This document shows, one piece after another, positions 45,883 to 59,021 of a stretch of DNA of 64,000 nucleotides (its first letter is position 1; the number at the start of each line of letters is the position of its first letter). The translations under genes were made by a program, and so were the position numbers. The notes under the pieces were generated by a model. The model ran no database searches. It was not told the DNA's origin and was given only the letters and a program-made list of their open reading frames with translations. Location of the stretch: positions 249,707 to 313,706 of the forward strand of contig CAJNOJ010000022.1 of NCBI GenBank assembly GCA_905250025.1, given 5' to 3'. The DNA is from Adineta ricciae (taxonomy: Eukaryota; Rotifera; Eurotatoria; Adinetida; Adinetidae).

Positions 45883-48498
45883 ATGTTACTGACATCGAGA
45901 TATATTCATGGAAAAACGACGATTCGTCATTTAACCTTATGGCACAAGAATATAATTGGTAAGCAAAGTTTTTATATTTCGTGACCACGTGTTACTTGCG
46001 ATCGAATTTGTTTGTAGAGATTCGTCGATCGGCTTCACTTTCCAATACATTCTCTACGTTCCATGTGCCATTGACTTCTCCGCCATTACAAATTAATCGT
46101 ACAAGTCATCATGAAATACATACGTCTGCCGCATCATCAGCAATTTGGGCGTCTCCTTTGAATAATTATCAAAGAAAATCTGTGAATACAATACGATCTC
46201 GTTCGTTATCAACGGAAACGACGTGGAATGAATCGTCCTTACCCGAAAAAATCAAGTCATTAGATGAATACAAAGTCTTGTACGATTTTTCGATCAAAGA
46301 TCCTAACCGATTCTGGAAAATGGCTGCTGAACGCCTAGACTGGTACCGTTTTCCAACGAAAATCAAAAATACCGAATTTGATTATCGTTGCGAACGCGGA
46401 GTCGACATCAAATGGTACGAGGATGGAATACTAAATGCGTGTTACAATTGTGTTGATCGTCACATCGAACACGACCACAGCACCGCGCAACAGGTCGCTC
46501 TCATATTCGAACCAGACACACCTACAGAATCTCGACATCATGTCACCTATGGCGAACTTCTACGCGACGTGAAAAAGTTCGCTAATGTTCTGAAGAAGCA
46601 TGGAGTTAAAAAAGGTGACCGTGTGACTGTTTACATGCCGATGGTGGTCGAAACATGTATAGCTTTACTTGCATGTGCACGCATCGGTGCTATTCATTCT
46701 GTTGTGTTCGGAGGTTTCAGTGCGAATAATGTTGCTGAACGTGTTTCGGATTGTGATTCGAAAATTATCATCACAAGTGACTTTGGCGTTCGAGGAGGGA
46801 AATGTTCACCATTGAAGGCTAAAATTGATCAAGCCTTAAAAATGAAACAATGTAGTGCGGTTAACACTGTCCTAGTTTTTCAAAGAAATCACGGCATGCC
46901 GGAAATGAAAGATGATTGCGCAGATCTACGTTCGTCACTTGAATGGAAAGACGGAAGAGACTTTTGGGTACATGAAGAAATGGAAAAAGTCAATGAAATC
47001 TGTGAACCAGAAAGAATGAATGCTGAAGATCCATTGTTCATCGTAAATTCGAGTCACGGATATTCGATAGTTTAGCTAATTCTTTTCTTCTTTTTCAGCT
47101 TTATACAAGCGGCTCAACGGGAAAACCTAAAGGTATTGTTCACACAACTGGTGGTTATCTAACCTACACCAATTTAACATTCAAATACGTATTTGACTAT
47201 AATCCGGGTGATGTTTATATGTGTACAGCAGATGTTGGTTGGATTACAGGACACTCATGTAAGTAATTCATGTTGGTCAAAGATGAGATATACAGATTTG
47301 ATTTGGATATTCAGATGCTATCTACGGTCCAATGTCAAATCGAGCCACAACGGTTATTTTCGAAGGCGTACCTACATATCCTGACGTGTCACGTTATTGG
47401 AATATAATCGATAAACACCAAGTCAATATTTTCTATACAGCACCTACAGCAATTCGATCTTTGATGGCACATGATGATAAATATGTTACTCATACTAGTC
47501 GACAGTCATTGAAAGTTCTTGGTTCAGTTGGTGAACCGATCAATCCTGAAGCATGGGAATGGTATCACACTGTCGTTGGTAAATTTGACAATAATCACCT
47601 AGAAGTGATGCATAACCAAAGATTCTTCTTCTAGGTGAAAAACGTTGCCCGATTATCGATTCATGGTGGCAGGTAAAATGAGCGATTAGCAGTCGAATGT
47701 GTTGTTTTATCGTAAACTTGTAGACAGAAACAGGTGGTATGATGATAACACCTATCGCCCATGCGTGGGAATTAGAACCTGGTGTAGCCACTCTTCCATT
47801 TTTCGGTGTTCAAACAAAGTTGTTCGATAAAGCTACGAAAAAACCATTAAATCCGCCTAACTCAGGCGAGCTATGCATATCTGATTCATGGCCAGGTCAA
47901 GCACGTACACTCTACGGCGCTCATGAACGTTTTGTCGATGTTTACTTCAAACAATATCCAAACTACTATTTTACTGGTGATGGATGTGAAATAAAAGAAA
48001 ACGGTTATCATCATATAACTGGTCGAGTGGTTCGTAGACAGACAAGAAAGCCTGTTCGAAAAAGAAGAACGGTCTATTTTCGTATTCTAGGATGATGTTC
48101 TCGTCATTTCTGGTCATAATATTGGTACAGCTGAAGTCGAAGCCGCCCTTGATCACCATGATCATGTATCAGAGTCAGCTGTCGTCGGATATCCTGATCC
48201 AAAGAAGAATCAGGGAATGTACTGTTTTGTAACATTAAAAGACGATGTGGAAGAGACGGAAGAACTTCGAAAACAACTAATCAAACTCGTACGAGATATG
48301 ATTGGCGCACATGTCACTCCGGATTTTATACATTTCGCGCCTAACTTACCAAAGACGCGCAGTGGAAAGATCATGCGACGTATTTTACGAAAAATAGTCG
48401 AACCAGACATTAGCAATCTTGGTGATACATCAACGTTAACTGATCCCAGTGTTGTAGATGATCTAATTAAAAAATGTCCACGAACAAAGCGTGCATAA
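45883..48498 (+). CDS. ACSS1: Acetyl-CoA synthetase, probably mitochondrial (ACSS1-like)
   Basis: Makes acetyl-CoA from acetate, ATP and CoA. Seven exons (45883-45958, 46018-47042, 47099-47258, 47315-47578, 47635-47672, 47724-48029, 48091-48498) give 758 aa. The first about 80 residues are basic and Ser/Thr-rich without acids at the start ([19 protein letters not shown]), suggesting a mitochondrial presequence. ACS signatures follow: [25 protein letters not shown], the P-loop [20 protein letters not shown] split by an intron, [62 protein letters not shown] and the C-terminal [13 protein letters not shown], whose Lys is the regulatory acetylation site in the family. Against a cytosolic ACSS2 stands the long basic leader. 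Confidence 0.93.
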
Positions 48499-48842
48499 TA
48501 CGGGGGGAATTCTGAACTTTTCTGACTTCATTCATTTGATTAATAAACCTTTTCTTGTTTTAGTCATTAGGATAGCTGGATATAAACTTGTCTTAGATCG
48601 AACATTTATCCACAGACATCTGATGTCAATTAGTGAGCTCGAGAAGACGGATTGTTATCAAATAGTTTATTCGTAAAGAATATTCCGTAAAAGCGAAGAA
48701 AAACAGAAATTACTGTAAATACCACTGATTCAGCATAAATTATTTAAAGAACAAGGAATATCGGAATGCATCAGTAGCCAATAGCACGCATACGTACTGT
48801 TTCAGATAGAGATATTGTACTAAAACGAAGAACAAGATGAGA

Positions 48843-49680
48843 TCACGCTAATTTTGTCAAGCCATTCTTTCGAAAAAGTTCGTGTGTTGTTCGTTCGATG
48901 ATATTACATGATCGTATAATTTCGTCACTATAGACATTGATTTCGTCGGGAGTACGCTCGGTAAGCAACTTATTGATGAGATCTTGTCGATTTGGAAGAC
49001 TCAATTTGAGAGCAGCATGGATTCTGAGAAACAAAAAACAAAAGACAAATCATACCAAAACGAACTTTCACGATGGTGCCCTACGTATATCTAACAGGCC
49101 ATGAATGAAAACGGGCCATAGTTGCTGAGTAAGCAGTCCATGCAATCGATGCTGAACTGGCGTCATCGGGTGCAGTTCGCATTTCCGATAGAAAAGCAGA
49201 AATGAAAGCCAATGCACGATGTAATCGTAACAATGTCCGACTCCCGTTGGGTAAGGGCTTGCCGGACGGAAGGAAAAAAGGCGTATCTCTGGAGAGAACA
49301 CGACCGGATTCGACTTCATATGCAATCATGGATTGAATTGAATGATAATTAACCGGATCGAGACGTTCGTGTTCTTTGAGAACATTTAATTTCAGTGATA
49401 AATCATTTGTTGCCCATTCAAAAATCGTTCCGAGAGAAGAAACAAATCTATTCACACAGAGTACATTACCATGTCTTGCTTGACAAGAAAATCGATCTTA
49501 CGTGCATAATTCTTCATACGCACGAACGTATTCTCGGAGAAGAAGAGTATGATCTGATTGTACACAAGTAACAAATGCATCACGAAGTACTTTCAAGTCG
49601 AATTGGCGCTTGGTCTCTTGAGTGGGAAGTTCGTTCGTATTCATTACTGCATCAGATGGTGCGATCATAGCGGTTGTCAT
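48843..49680 (-). CDS. CPTP: Glycolipid-transfer domain protein (ceramide-1-phosphate transfer protein-like)
   Basis: Cytosolic lipid-transfer protein of the GLTP fold. Three exons are read: the first ends EEYVRAYEELC-like at a GTAAGA donor near 49500, and the last starts T-IHAALKLSLPNRQ. Family blocks are FDLKVLRDAFVTC, FVSSLGTIFEWATNDLSLKL, YHSIQSMIAYEVESGR, SRTLLRLHRALAFISAFLSE, and FHSWPVRYTIHAALKLSLP. These correspond to human CPTP (LNSLGTIFSFISKDV, YRSLQAMVAHE, CRTVLRLHRALHWLQLFLE, YHPWVVRRAV). The headgroup-contact Asp in the WATND helix and the RLHRAL motif are kept. The ATG at 49680 is chosen because the next upstream acceptor (TATTTTCAG, exon start 49743) leaves a 63-base leader. 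The upstream gene on the same strand ends at 49800. Confidence 0.85.
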
Positions 49681-49799
49681 TTGTGTTTCGGGAGCAGATG
49701 ATATGATTATCACAGACGAAATTTTTCTTCCAATAAAAACTATCTGAAAATAAATACGAATCATTTGAAATTATTTCACAGAAAATCAAGTTGTTCTTT

Positions 49800-51302
49800 T
49801 CAAAGATCGTCATCCATTTGATCACAAGCGTGAAAAATAAGACTGGATTGCATATCAACCGTACCATCGTCATTGCTTCCATTCGATGGCGAGAAATCGA
49901 AATATTCAGTTATGTACACGGCTGGTCTAATTGTTGACAATGACACCTGAGAATGATTTGCCGAAGATTCATTCACACTGAAATAAGAAAGAATATTCAA
50001 ATAATATAGAAGTTTATTCATTTGATGACAGAATGATTCATGAAAAAAGTTTTTTTCCTCTTTTTGCAATAGTTATAAAGATGATTCATGAGTAATGGAA
50101 AAAGAAAACAAGAAGAAAAGCGTACGTCCGTCTCAAATGTCATCGATATTAACATTGTATGAAATTGAATAATTAAGACGGAAAGATTCGGTTTCAGATG
50201 ACCTATTCACTCAAAGGTTAAGTTGTTCACTATGGTTTCAGGACTCTCGGAGAGAAAACATGTACAGTTTTCAATTCATTCATTCCTGTTCACTAGAATA
50301 CATATATATAAATCGGACTTACACTGGTGTGCTGGGCTCGAGAATGAAGTAATCTGATTGAGAAGTCCGAATTGGTGAATCGTTACAATCGTTTTTCAGT
50401 TCAACAACTGTCAGATTATTGTTGTATCTTACAGCTTGGGAATAACTTCTAAAAACCGAATTGATTGCGAATGCGAGTCGTTGTTTTTCTCGTGTTTACC
50501 CACCTTTTCATTCGCAGAGTTCGTTTACTCGTGTTCTCAAACGGTTCTTCAACTGTGTACGGCAATGGTAAAAGTGGTTTTTTAAACACATGATCATCGC
50601 TTGCTTTTGGTGGAATCATTTTCGAAATTTCAGGTTCTTTTTTCTTCTCCTCTTTCTTCACTGTTTCATCGGTAGTACTCAACTGTGCTGGATGTATTGG
50701 CATGTACGGAACAATTTGCATAGAAAATCGTTTTCTAAAATCAGAAATGAGTTCAAATCTGATCGTTCGTCAGTTTAACATACCGTTCTAAATCGTACAT
50801 TTTATGGATAAATTCATCCTGGAATTCATCTTTCCTCAACGTATCTTTCACGAATGTATGCAGTTCGTATTTCGTATCTACGTCCAACACATGATCTGTT
50901 TCATTTTGATCAAATTCGTCTTTTCTAATCGAATTCAATTGAATCAATACACAATCAACAAAAGTCTCATCAAAAGTCTTACTGATCTTCGTCGATTGGT
51001 TGATTATTTACAGATATTTGTAATGAAAGTGTGCGCATGTTTTCAATGAGTTTTTCTTCAGTTACAAAAATTTTACGTTGACTTCTAATTAAAAATAAAT
51101 TACGACCAATGTCTTCGTGTTTAATTTTCATACTTGTCGTCCAAATAACTCGCGTCAACTTTACGCTTTCGAGTGTTGCCGTTCGGCCAGAGCTGAGATG
51201 TATTCTGGGAATAGCTACAATAGTTAAATGAGTTCTTCATTGAAAATACACCGAATTTTCTCACTTTAAATTATCAGACGTCATTAATGATGTCGATTGC
51301 AT
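49800..51302 (-). CDS. Unrecognised acidic protein, weak resemblance to CCDC117
   Basis: I do not recognise this gene with confidence. Six or more small exons join in frame from ATG 51302 (MQSTSLMTSDNL) to TGA 49800, about 310 aa. The protein has no TM segment or signal peptide. It has a basic cluster NGNTRKRKVDA near the N-terminus (possible nuclear signal) and a charged helix-prone middle, TLRKDEFQDEFIHKMYDLER, followed by MQIVPYMPIHPAQL. A lysine-rich stretch and an acidic C-terminus ending QMDDDL follow. The RKRK..TEE.L block and the EFxDEFxxKM..R.SMxxVP block are loosely like CCDC117, but this may be coincidence. It starts back-to-back with the RBR ligase gene and is followed 119 bases on by the CPTP-like gene. 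Confidence 0.55.
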
Positions 51303-51732
51303 TGTGACACGACTGGAAAAATAAAAAATGTACAACGAAGGAAAAAAAAACTTATTGATTTGATCAATTGATGTATAACCTTTCTTAGCTAATCGTGTAC
51401 ACACATATTTATATACTTGTCATATTTTATTCATCAACAGTCTCAACTGACAGAGGGCAGAACATGACGGAAGGAGATTTTTGCTCAAGCAAAACTGAGG
51501 CACGTAAAAAGGTATAGGTTTCATCTTCTGGACAATAATTAAACAAAAAATAGCACTCGAATGGTTGATAATTGTAATTAATCGCAAGTTTTCGTTTATC
51601 TAAAGAATTGCGAATGAATTGCGCAAGACTGAGTCATTCTTGCACAAATATTTTGCTTGACATACATATATAAGAACAAAAGTACTCGAGCTTTTCATAC
51701 ACATTCCCTGCGCAGATTAGTTTTGAAATACT
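51303..51732. promoter_or_regulatory. Bidirectional promoter region with a TATA box for the RBR gene
   Basis: 430 bases between divergent start codons. TATATAAG at 51667-51674 lies 58 bases before the RBR ATG on its coding strand. No coding sequence is seen. An acceptor-like CCTGCGCAG also precedes that ATG, so either a TATA-started or a trans-spliced mRNA is possible. Confidence 0.45.
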
Positions 51733-54482
51733 ATGGACGATGAAAAACCTAATTTAAGGCCTACAAAACGCAATAATGCAAATGGAAAAAGTGTTTATTT
51801 GCATTACAATCCGAATCAGCCAAAAACTACCTCGTACATCCAAGCAACATCGAGTGATGCTAAGCAAGGAGTCAATGTGCTCTATTCGTTAGACAAACAC
51901 CAACGATGGGAATTATTGGATGATTCCTTGCAAGCAAGTGGTAAGGTATCGAGTTCCTCATCTGACAGTGATCTATCAGAATCTGATCTAACGAACTCTG
52001 AACGTCGAAAGAAGAAAAAGAAGTCCGTACGAAAACGTTCAAATAAACATCAAGGTGTTGAAGTAAAATCTACGAGCAAAGATTTAAAGACAAACTACGG
52101 AAATAATGATGCTGATGATGATGTTACCTATGTAGCGGTAGTTCCATCGCCACGAGATAAAGTTTTAGCTAATGTTCGAGGACACCCTGGTTATAAAAGT
52201 AATTATGTCGAATGTTCTCGATATCTGACTTCTTGCATCTATTTGTTTCCATAGGCAAACGGATACTGACAGGTGTCAAATTTGATAAGCTAAGTCGAAG
52301 CGAAGGAGAACAGTCAGAAAAAGAAGACAACGATGAAAACTTCTCAACCGATGATGGTGAACTGGTAAATATTCATATTTCATCGTTAGTATGAAATTTA
52401 TTTACTCATTTGTAGTATTCCTACATACCAAAACACAACAAACTCCAACTAAACGATTTCTATCCCGTCCAATCCGCTGTGAAGATTCTGAAAAGCAAAT
52501 CCAAACCGACTTGTTCCGAAGATAATGATTCGCCAAAAGCAACTAGAAAAATCTTCTATCGGCAATTGAGTAACAAACAAGCAGCTTCAGAGAATCCAGT
52601 ATCAAAGTCACCTCGACTACGAGCAAGTTCAAAAGCTAACACTACGAATATCACATCGTCAGTCTTCTGTTCAATACATCTTCTTCGATTGGATTTAACT
52701 CCTGAACATCTATCAAAAACGTACGGAAAGAATTTTATCGATGCTCAATGTTATCCAAGGAAATATTTGATTGACTTAACTGAGAGTCTGAAAACACTTC
52801 AGTTAGCCAATGATTTCGAACTATTTCCTATGGATAGTGCACTAAACTGTTATTTAGTGATTGTTTTGAACGACAGCAACAACTTTGATGAAAATGTTTG
52901 CCAAGGACAAGTAACTGTCAATATGGATTTGAATCTTGAAACCGTTGAGATTGAAAGTCTCTCGTCGTCAATCGAATCGGTCTACTCAGTTGAAGATTTG
53001 ATTACTAACACGATTGAATTTATTGTGAAATTACCAAGTAGAAGATTTAAACCGAAAGAAGTCGCAATCAATCAGCGAAAGGTGCTAAAAAATGAAGATG
53101 AAAGCGAATTAAGTGATAGTGAATTCATGAATAAACAAATTCGTCAAATACAAATCTTGGATAAGAAGGCTTTAAGAGCGAAACTTGAGAATACCGAACA
53201 AAATAATCAAGCTTCTTCAGATGCAGATCATTCCATACGACCAGAAATATGTACAACTTGCTATTCAGACATGAATGAATCAACTCCCATGACTGCATTG
53301 AAATCCTGTGGCCATTGGCTATGTAATCAATGCTGGAAACAATATATCGAAAGTTCTATTGAAAAAGTTAAAATTATCTTATGTCCCGAATGGAACTGTT
53401 GTTCAATGGTCGATGTTGGTAAGATTAAAAATCCGAAAATACGAGTGAATCTACTTTGTTCATCTAGGTACCATTCTATCTTTGGTAAACGTTCGATATT
53501 TCAACATTTACGAACGAAATATTGAAAAATGTCTTGTAAATTTATCTCGTTCGTATGTCAAATGTCCCAAAATTTCATGCTCAAATATTGCACAGATAAT
53601 CGGTAACCGTATAGATCAAGTCCGATGTCCTTGTGGCCATCAATTTTGCCCTCTCTGTAAACAAGAGTTGCATTTTCCAGCGACATGTATAGCGTATTAC
53701 GGGTATATTGAAGAAGCCAGAAAACAAGGTGATCTCGGATCAAGCCCCCCTACAAGTGTGTCAGTCATTGGTCGAAATTGTGTATCATGTCACACTTTTA
53801 TTGAAAAGAATGGTACGTTCTTTCTATGAAACCAAACTTCTGTGAAATATCTTTGTCTTTTTCTTCATTTCAAGGTGGTTGTAATCACATGACGTGCCGA
53901 TGCGGTGCTGAATTCTGCTGGGTTTGCACAGGATATTGGGCTGATCATTATAAAAATGGCTCACTCACTTGTCCTAGGCAACCGGTTAATCTTCAGAAGA
54001 AAGTGATTGCTCGTGAACGCAATTCAACTCGAAAGTTCTATGTCTCAGCGATTTTTCATCGTCATGAGCGTGCCTATAAACATCAATCAAACCTCATTGA
54101 AAACTGTAAACGATTAATTGGAACAATTCCTATCGAAAAACTACCCAATCAATTCGACAGTTCGTTGATTAAAGTGCAAATCGATAAACGTGAAGCGCTT
54201 CTACAACACTGTTATCAAATGGCGAAATATATCAATTACTTGCATCGTATTTGTGAATTTGCAGCTGTGGCTGCGGATGGTTATGCCAATACTCCCATTG
54301 AATTTGTTAATTGTTTACCCGTACTCGAAACCGTTACTTTTAACTTATCGCAACTGTTAGAAGTCGGAAAAGGCTACACGACCATCGAGAAAATGGCCAA
54401 TCTTCGCCAAACAAGCGAACGAATTATCGAACGTCTTCGTCATGCACGTCAAACAAATACACATGGATATGCGACATCGTAG
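51733..54482 (+). CDS. RBR-type (Ariadne-like) E3 ubiquitin ligase
   Basis: RING-HECT hybrid ligase. Exons 51733-52198, 52255-52364, 52416-53418, 53468-53812 and 53875-54482 give 843 aa. The first half is low complexity, with Ser/Asp and Lys-rich runs, and has no recognised domain. RING1 is CTTCYSDM...SCGHWLCNQCW...CPEWNC. The in-between-RING follows as YVKCPKISC, RCPCGHQFCPLCK and HFPATC. RING2 is CVSCHTFIEKNGGCNHMTCR, where the Cys of GGCNHMTC is the catalytic residue, then CGAEFCWVC. A helical C-terminus (REALLQHCYQMAKYINYLH...) resembles the Ariadne domain. The 49-nt intron at 53419-53467 removes an apparent frameshift inside the IBR. It resembles ANKIB1/ARIH-type ligases but lacks ankyrin repeats, so I give no symbol. 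Confidence 0.88.
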
Positions 54483-54662
54483 TGGAGAATAAAGATGATG
54501 TTTTGCCTTATTTAGTATATTTTTTTCTTTCATTATTCAAATACATATATATTAACTAACCAAAAACACGCACACACATAGACACGCACATGCACATGAA
54601 TCTGATGAATGTTAAGATAATAAAGCGAATATCACCGGTAGAAAGACAATGAAAAAATGAAT

Positions 54663-57600
54663 TCAAACAACAACTTCGTAGAAGAGTTTCTTCATGCGAT
54701 TGGGCGTGGAGTTTCCACTTGAGGATTGCTGCTGATCAACTGATATCGATCGCATTGATGAATGACCATTATTTAACTGCTGGTTTTTTAAAGACATTGA
54801 TGCTAACGATGGGAAACCATAGTGTGAGACCGAAGGTGGAGTATGATTTGTATTGAGTTCGTTTGTACCAAATAAAATATTTGTATTCTGAGTCAAACAA
54901 CTAAATTCTGATGATGGATTTGATCCTGATCGTGAACTACTTCCGCCGTTATTGATTAACCAATGTGGTGAAGCACGAATCGTTGCTGTACGATTCGCAG
55001 TACCATCTAGAAAGCGGAGAATTAGATTTATAAAATCAAAGCTCATATTGACATACATGAAGAACATGCATCATGAACAGAAAGTTCATCTTTGACTTGA
55101 TCACGATCGATAATATCAGCTAATACAAAACAGATGAGCATTTTGATTAACATATCACGAAAGTTACCTGATAGTTTTCGTTGTTGATATTCATTCGTTG
55201 AGAAATCATAAGGAGAAATATGAGAATTAGTATTATTGTACAACATATAAGGATTCTGAAGACGTGGCTCAGATATGATTCTATATAAACAAAAGATGTT
55301 CAAAATGAATCTGTATTCATTACAACTAATCAACTTACGGTTTAACGCCTTTGTCAAACCCATTGATTCCAACTGAAATAGAGAAAAACAAAGATTGTTC
55401 AGTATTTCTTTTTCTATGTAAATGTTTTGTTCATTTGCATTTAAAAGGTGTCTGCTCCGATTCATTGCTTACACTTATTCGTTCGTTTTACATTTGATGT
55501 TAATTGTTTCTTTCTCCATCGGCAACACAATATGCCAATAATGATCAAGATGATTAAAATAAGAAAACACGTTGTAACAACAATACCAATGATCATCGGT
55601 GCTGAACTTCGATTCAATGAATCTATGTGAACAAAGAAAGAATACAAAGAAATGCTATTCGTTTCAATATCTAACCTTCTTTCATTTCGATTTCTTGTCC
55701 GCATATATTCGGATTCTTTTTCGAACAAATGGATAATTTTAAATAAGTAAATGTTTTCTCGATCGTCCATTTGACACGATTGTTGTGTATGGAGAGACAC
55801 TGGTTAATAGGAAGGTAGATATTTCCATCCATTGATTGACGAATATTCAAACACAAATGTTCATTATTCATTTTCAGTAAACGATCATCACCAGGCAAAT
55901 AATCGAAATGAAGATAATTCTCTTTGGAATTGTAAGAAACAACATGTAATTGAGGTAGATCTAATTCAATGAGAACTGTCGAAAAGATAGAATTCATAGC
56001 TAAAGTGTTCATACCATCTGAGGAAAGAATCAGTTCAGTTGTTTGAACAGGTATTTCTATACTCCATGGACTTTCACCGTAGATATTCATGGACTTGATT
56101 CGAAACATGTATGAAGTGGTTTCATTGAGACCTAAAGCACGAAAATCGACTTCTTTTTCGTGAATGTTTTGCAATCTACCTTTGACTGTATATTCGTATG
56201 TATTGAATGGTAATTGTTGGTTAATAACTGTCGAGTTAATTGTAGTATTCTTGTCATATAGATTGACTTCAATTATAAATCGTTGTGGTCCACCACCACC
56301 GTCAAACGAAGGTGAAAAATGTATTTTAAATGACGATGATGTTATATCCGACACTCGAATGTCGTGAGGTGTTTCAGGTTTACCTAAGTGAAACATCGAT
56401 GAGAAAAGAATAACAATCTAGTGAACAAGAGACACTCTTTTTCCTGTCGAACATGTTCAAACACACTTGAGACAGTTTTGTATTAGTTCTATTCAAAAGA
56501 GCTTCATCGTCATCATCATCATCATCTTCAACAAGATGAGATATATCGATAAAGTAAAGCTTCATATTTACAATTCATCAAGCAGAAGGATCATAGCTAT
56601 GAAGAGTTGTAATGAAGCGGAAAATATAAATAACTGACATCGAGATTATCATGGTCAAAGAAGAAAGTAATATCCTTGTGTGTCTTATCTCTCAACTTTT
56701 TCAATCAAGAAACCTGTCAATAATAACTTCTGACATTTCTATTAGTCCGCATTCTTACCTCTTGATACGATCGTATACGTCCATTCTTCTTTTCCGAGTA
56801 GATTTTCAGCGATACATTTATATGAACCAAAATCTTTGTTGGCGACTTTCGTTAATTTCAAATAGCATTTCTCGTCAATCAGTTCGTCGCAATCAAGATT
56901 CTGTTCGTTTCGTTTCCAGAGTATTTTCGGTTTGGGTTCACCGGAAACTCGACATGTCAATGTCACTGACTGGCCGATTTCTGCGGCAATCTTTGAATAC
57001 GTCGTTTCTAATATTGGTCGACTTTGGACGATGACTTCAATCATACTCGAGCCATTCTGAGTCGAATTGTCTTGTAGTCGATTATACACTACACATGTGT
57101 ACAATCCCGAATCATTTCGTTCGACATGATCGATTTGCAAAGCAGATAATTGGTTTTGTCGAAAGATTTCATAGCCATTTTTGAACCAAATGATTTCATA
57201 CGGTAACGGATTTGAATCAACGTAACAAGCGAGACTAGCTGAATCAGAACGATTGACAACTAAACGCGATTCAACCGCACGTACACGAGGAGCATCTAGA
57301 AGTATGTTGTGTTTTGTTCAATTCAATGACTTTCCATGCAGCTAGCTCTGATATACTTACATTGAACATCGAGATAGATCGATTGATTTACTTTGCCAAT
57401 AGCGTTTTCGACTACACATGTATAAATTCCACTTTGGTCTGATGTTAATCGCGGTAGGTAAACATTGATTTCGCCTAGATAACAATCGAATATCTTTGTT
57501 TGACCTTCGTTTGTTTTTCTATTCACTTACGACTAACAATATTTGTACCGTTGATTGTCCAGTAGACGGACGTTGCGGCCGGATTAGCATCTATCTGACA

Positions 57601-58662
57601 AGTTAATTTTTGTTCACGAGATTCTATGCCAACGATTCGTTCATTGTTTGAAGATATTAAAAATGGTTCAGCAACGATTTTGACATACGGACGATCTATG
57701 AAATGTGAAATCAAGGAGATTAACATCAGCGTTCTTTTGATGAATTCTTACATTTCACATGTAAATATTTTTCCACGCGAAGTGGGATCGCAAGTGCTTG
57801 ATTCATGATTTGACATTCATATTTGATTTGATTGTCAAAACGACTCACATTGAATGTATAGATTGAACTATTATCTGTCAGAGATACTTGTGAATTCAGT
57901 GAACTAGAATCGAAGAGAGAAATCTGCAAGTGAAAGATCATCAAATGCTTATTTATACGTGAGAAGTGTGCCGTTGCGATACCATGCGTATTGAGGTGAA
58001 GGATTTCCATTGAATGAAGAACATGTCAGGCTGATAATTTGATATTCTTGAATATTTTCATCGTTAATTATTAATGATGGCATGTCAGGTTTGACTGGAA
58101 AGAAGAAATCGATTACGTAACAAATCTGTTTCGCCTTTTTTTATAAAAAGCATCTATCATCATGATTCTTATCTTTATCAATTACGATATCTACGCGGAG
58201 GAAAGAATAATGTATTCGATCTGTTTCTACTTACTAAGTACAACGAGATTATATTGACAAAGGATTGTTTGAGTTTCGAATGATTGGCAAAGATATGTGG
58301 TTGAATCATAACGATTGACTTGGAAAATATCTAACGCACTGAATTGATTGGTCAAATCGGTTTGATAGAGTTTTTCAAGATTTTTGGGAACTTTGCCGTT
58401 GATTGAAATGATTAAATCATCATCGTCGCCGTTGAAACGTAGTTTCTTCCATTGAATGATGTTTTCTTTTGGAGAAAAATTTCGAGGAAACTGACAACGA
58501 AACTGCACATGCTCGCCATGTGTCACCGTCATGTTTTCCAATCGAAGAAAGGCAGAAGCTGCTCGAAGAGAAGAAAAAATGACGGCTTGAATTCGATAAA
58601 TAAACAAACTTACATGGATTGATGATGATAAAAGTAACAATAATCAAATAATTGTATAACAT
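54663..58662 (-). CDS. Five-Ig, FN3 single-pass adhesion receptor (Sidestep/nephrin-like)
   Basis: Cell-surface recognition protein of about 1,100 aa in more than ten exons. The signal peptide MLYNYLIIVTFIIINP is followed by five Ig domains, each with visible Cys pairs: VQFRCQF/TYLCQS, SLTCSS/YECQI, KLTCQI/YTCVVENAIG, LACYV/YTCVVYN and LTCRVSGEPKPKILW/YKCIAENLLG. An FN3 domain (KPETPHDIRVSDI...SYMFRIKSMNIYGESPW) and a further folded region precede the TM segment IIGIVVTTCFLILIILIIIG and a stop-transfer CCRWRKK. The cytoplasmic tail is Ser/Asn-rich and ends EVVV, a possible PDZ ligand. Five Ig plus FN3 plus TM is the layout of insect Sidestep proteins. Nephrin/Kirre proteins are the alternative. 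A role in neuronal or epithelial contact is inferred from the family. Confidence 0.83.
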
Positions 58663-59000
58663 TTTGTTTTACACTTGTTATTATTCGTTTTTCTGTCGTT
58701 CTCAGCTTTCTATGTCCGACGGGTTAGTCAACAATCGTCATTCTCCTTTCTTGTGCTTGTTTTTCGATCTGACAATGTCTAAATTGTTCGATGTATATAT
58801 GTATAGATGGATGCACTACAGTGCACTTTCGTTCTTCTTTTTCTTTTATTCTAAAATACAAACAATAAACGTTCACATATATATGTGTACAGATTGAATG
58901 AATGTCTCGTCTTTCTCTCTCTCTCACTTCACTAACTTCCGATCTCCTTTTCTCTCGTCGATAATATCAAGCAAAGAACTTTTCAAGCGAAAGGAGAAGG

Positions 59001-59021
59001 AGCGCGCGAGAGAGAGAGAGA
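59001..59021. repeat. GC/GA microsatellite
   Basis: Short GC then GA dinucleotide run in non-coding DNA. Confidence 0.75.

Noticed and set aside
53419..53530. Apparent frameshift inside the RBR domain
   Set aside because: A 49-nt intron with GTAAGA donor and CATCTAG acceptor (53419-53467) restores the frame and the IBR sequence, so no frameshift is needed.
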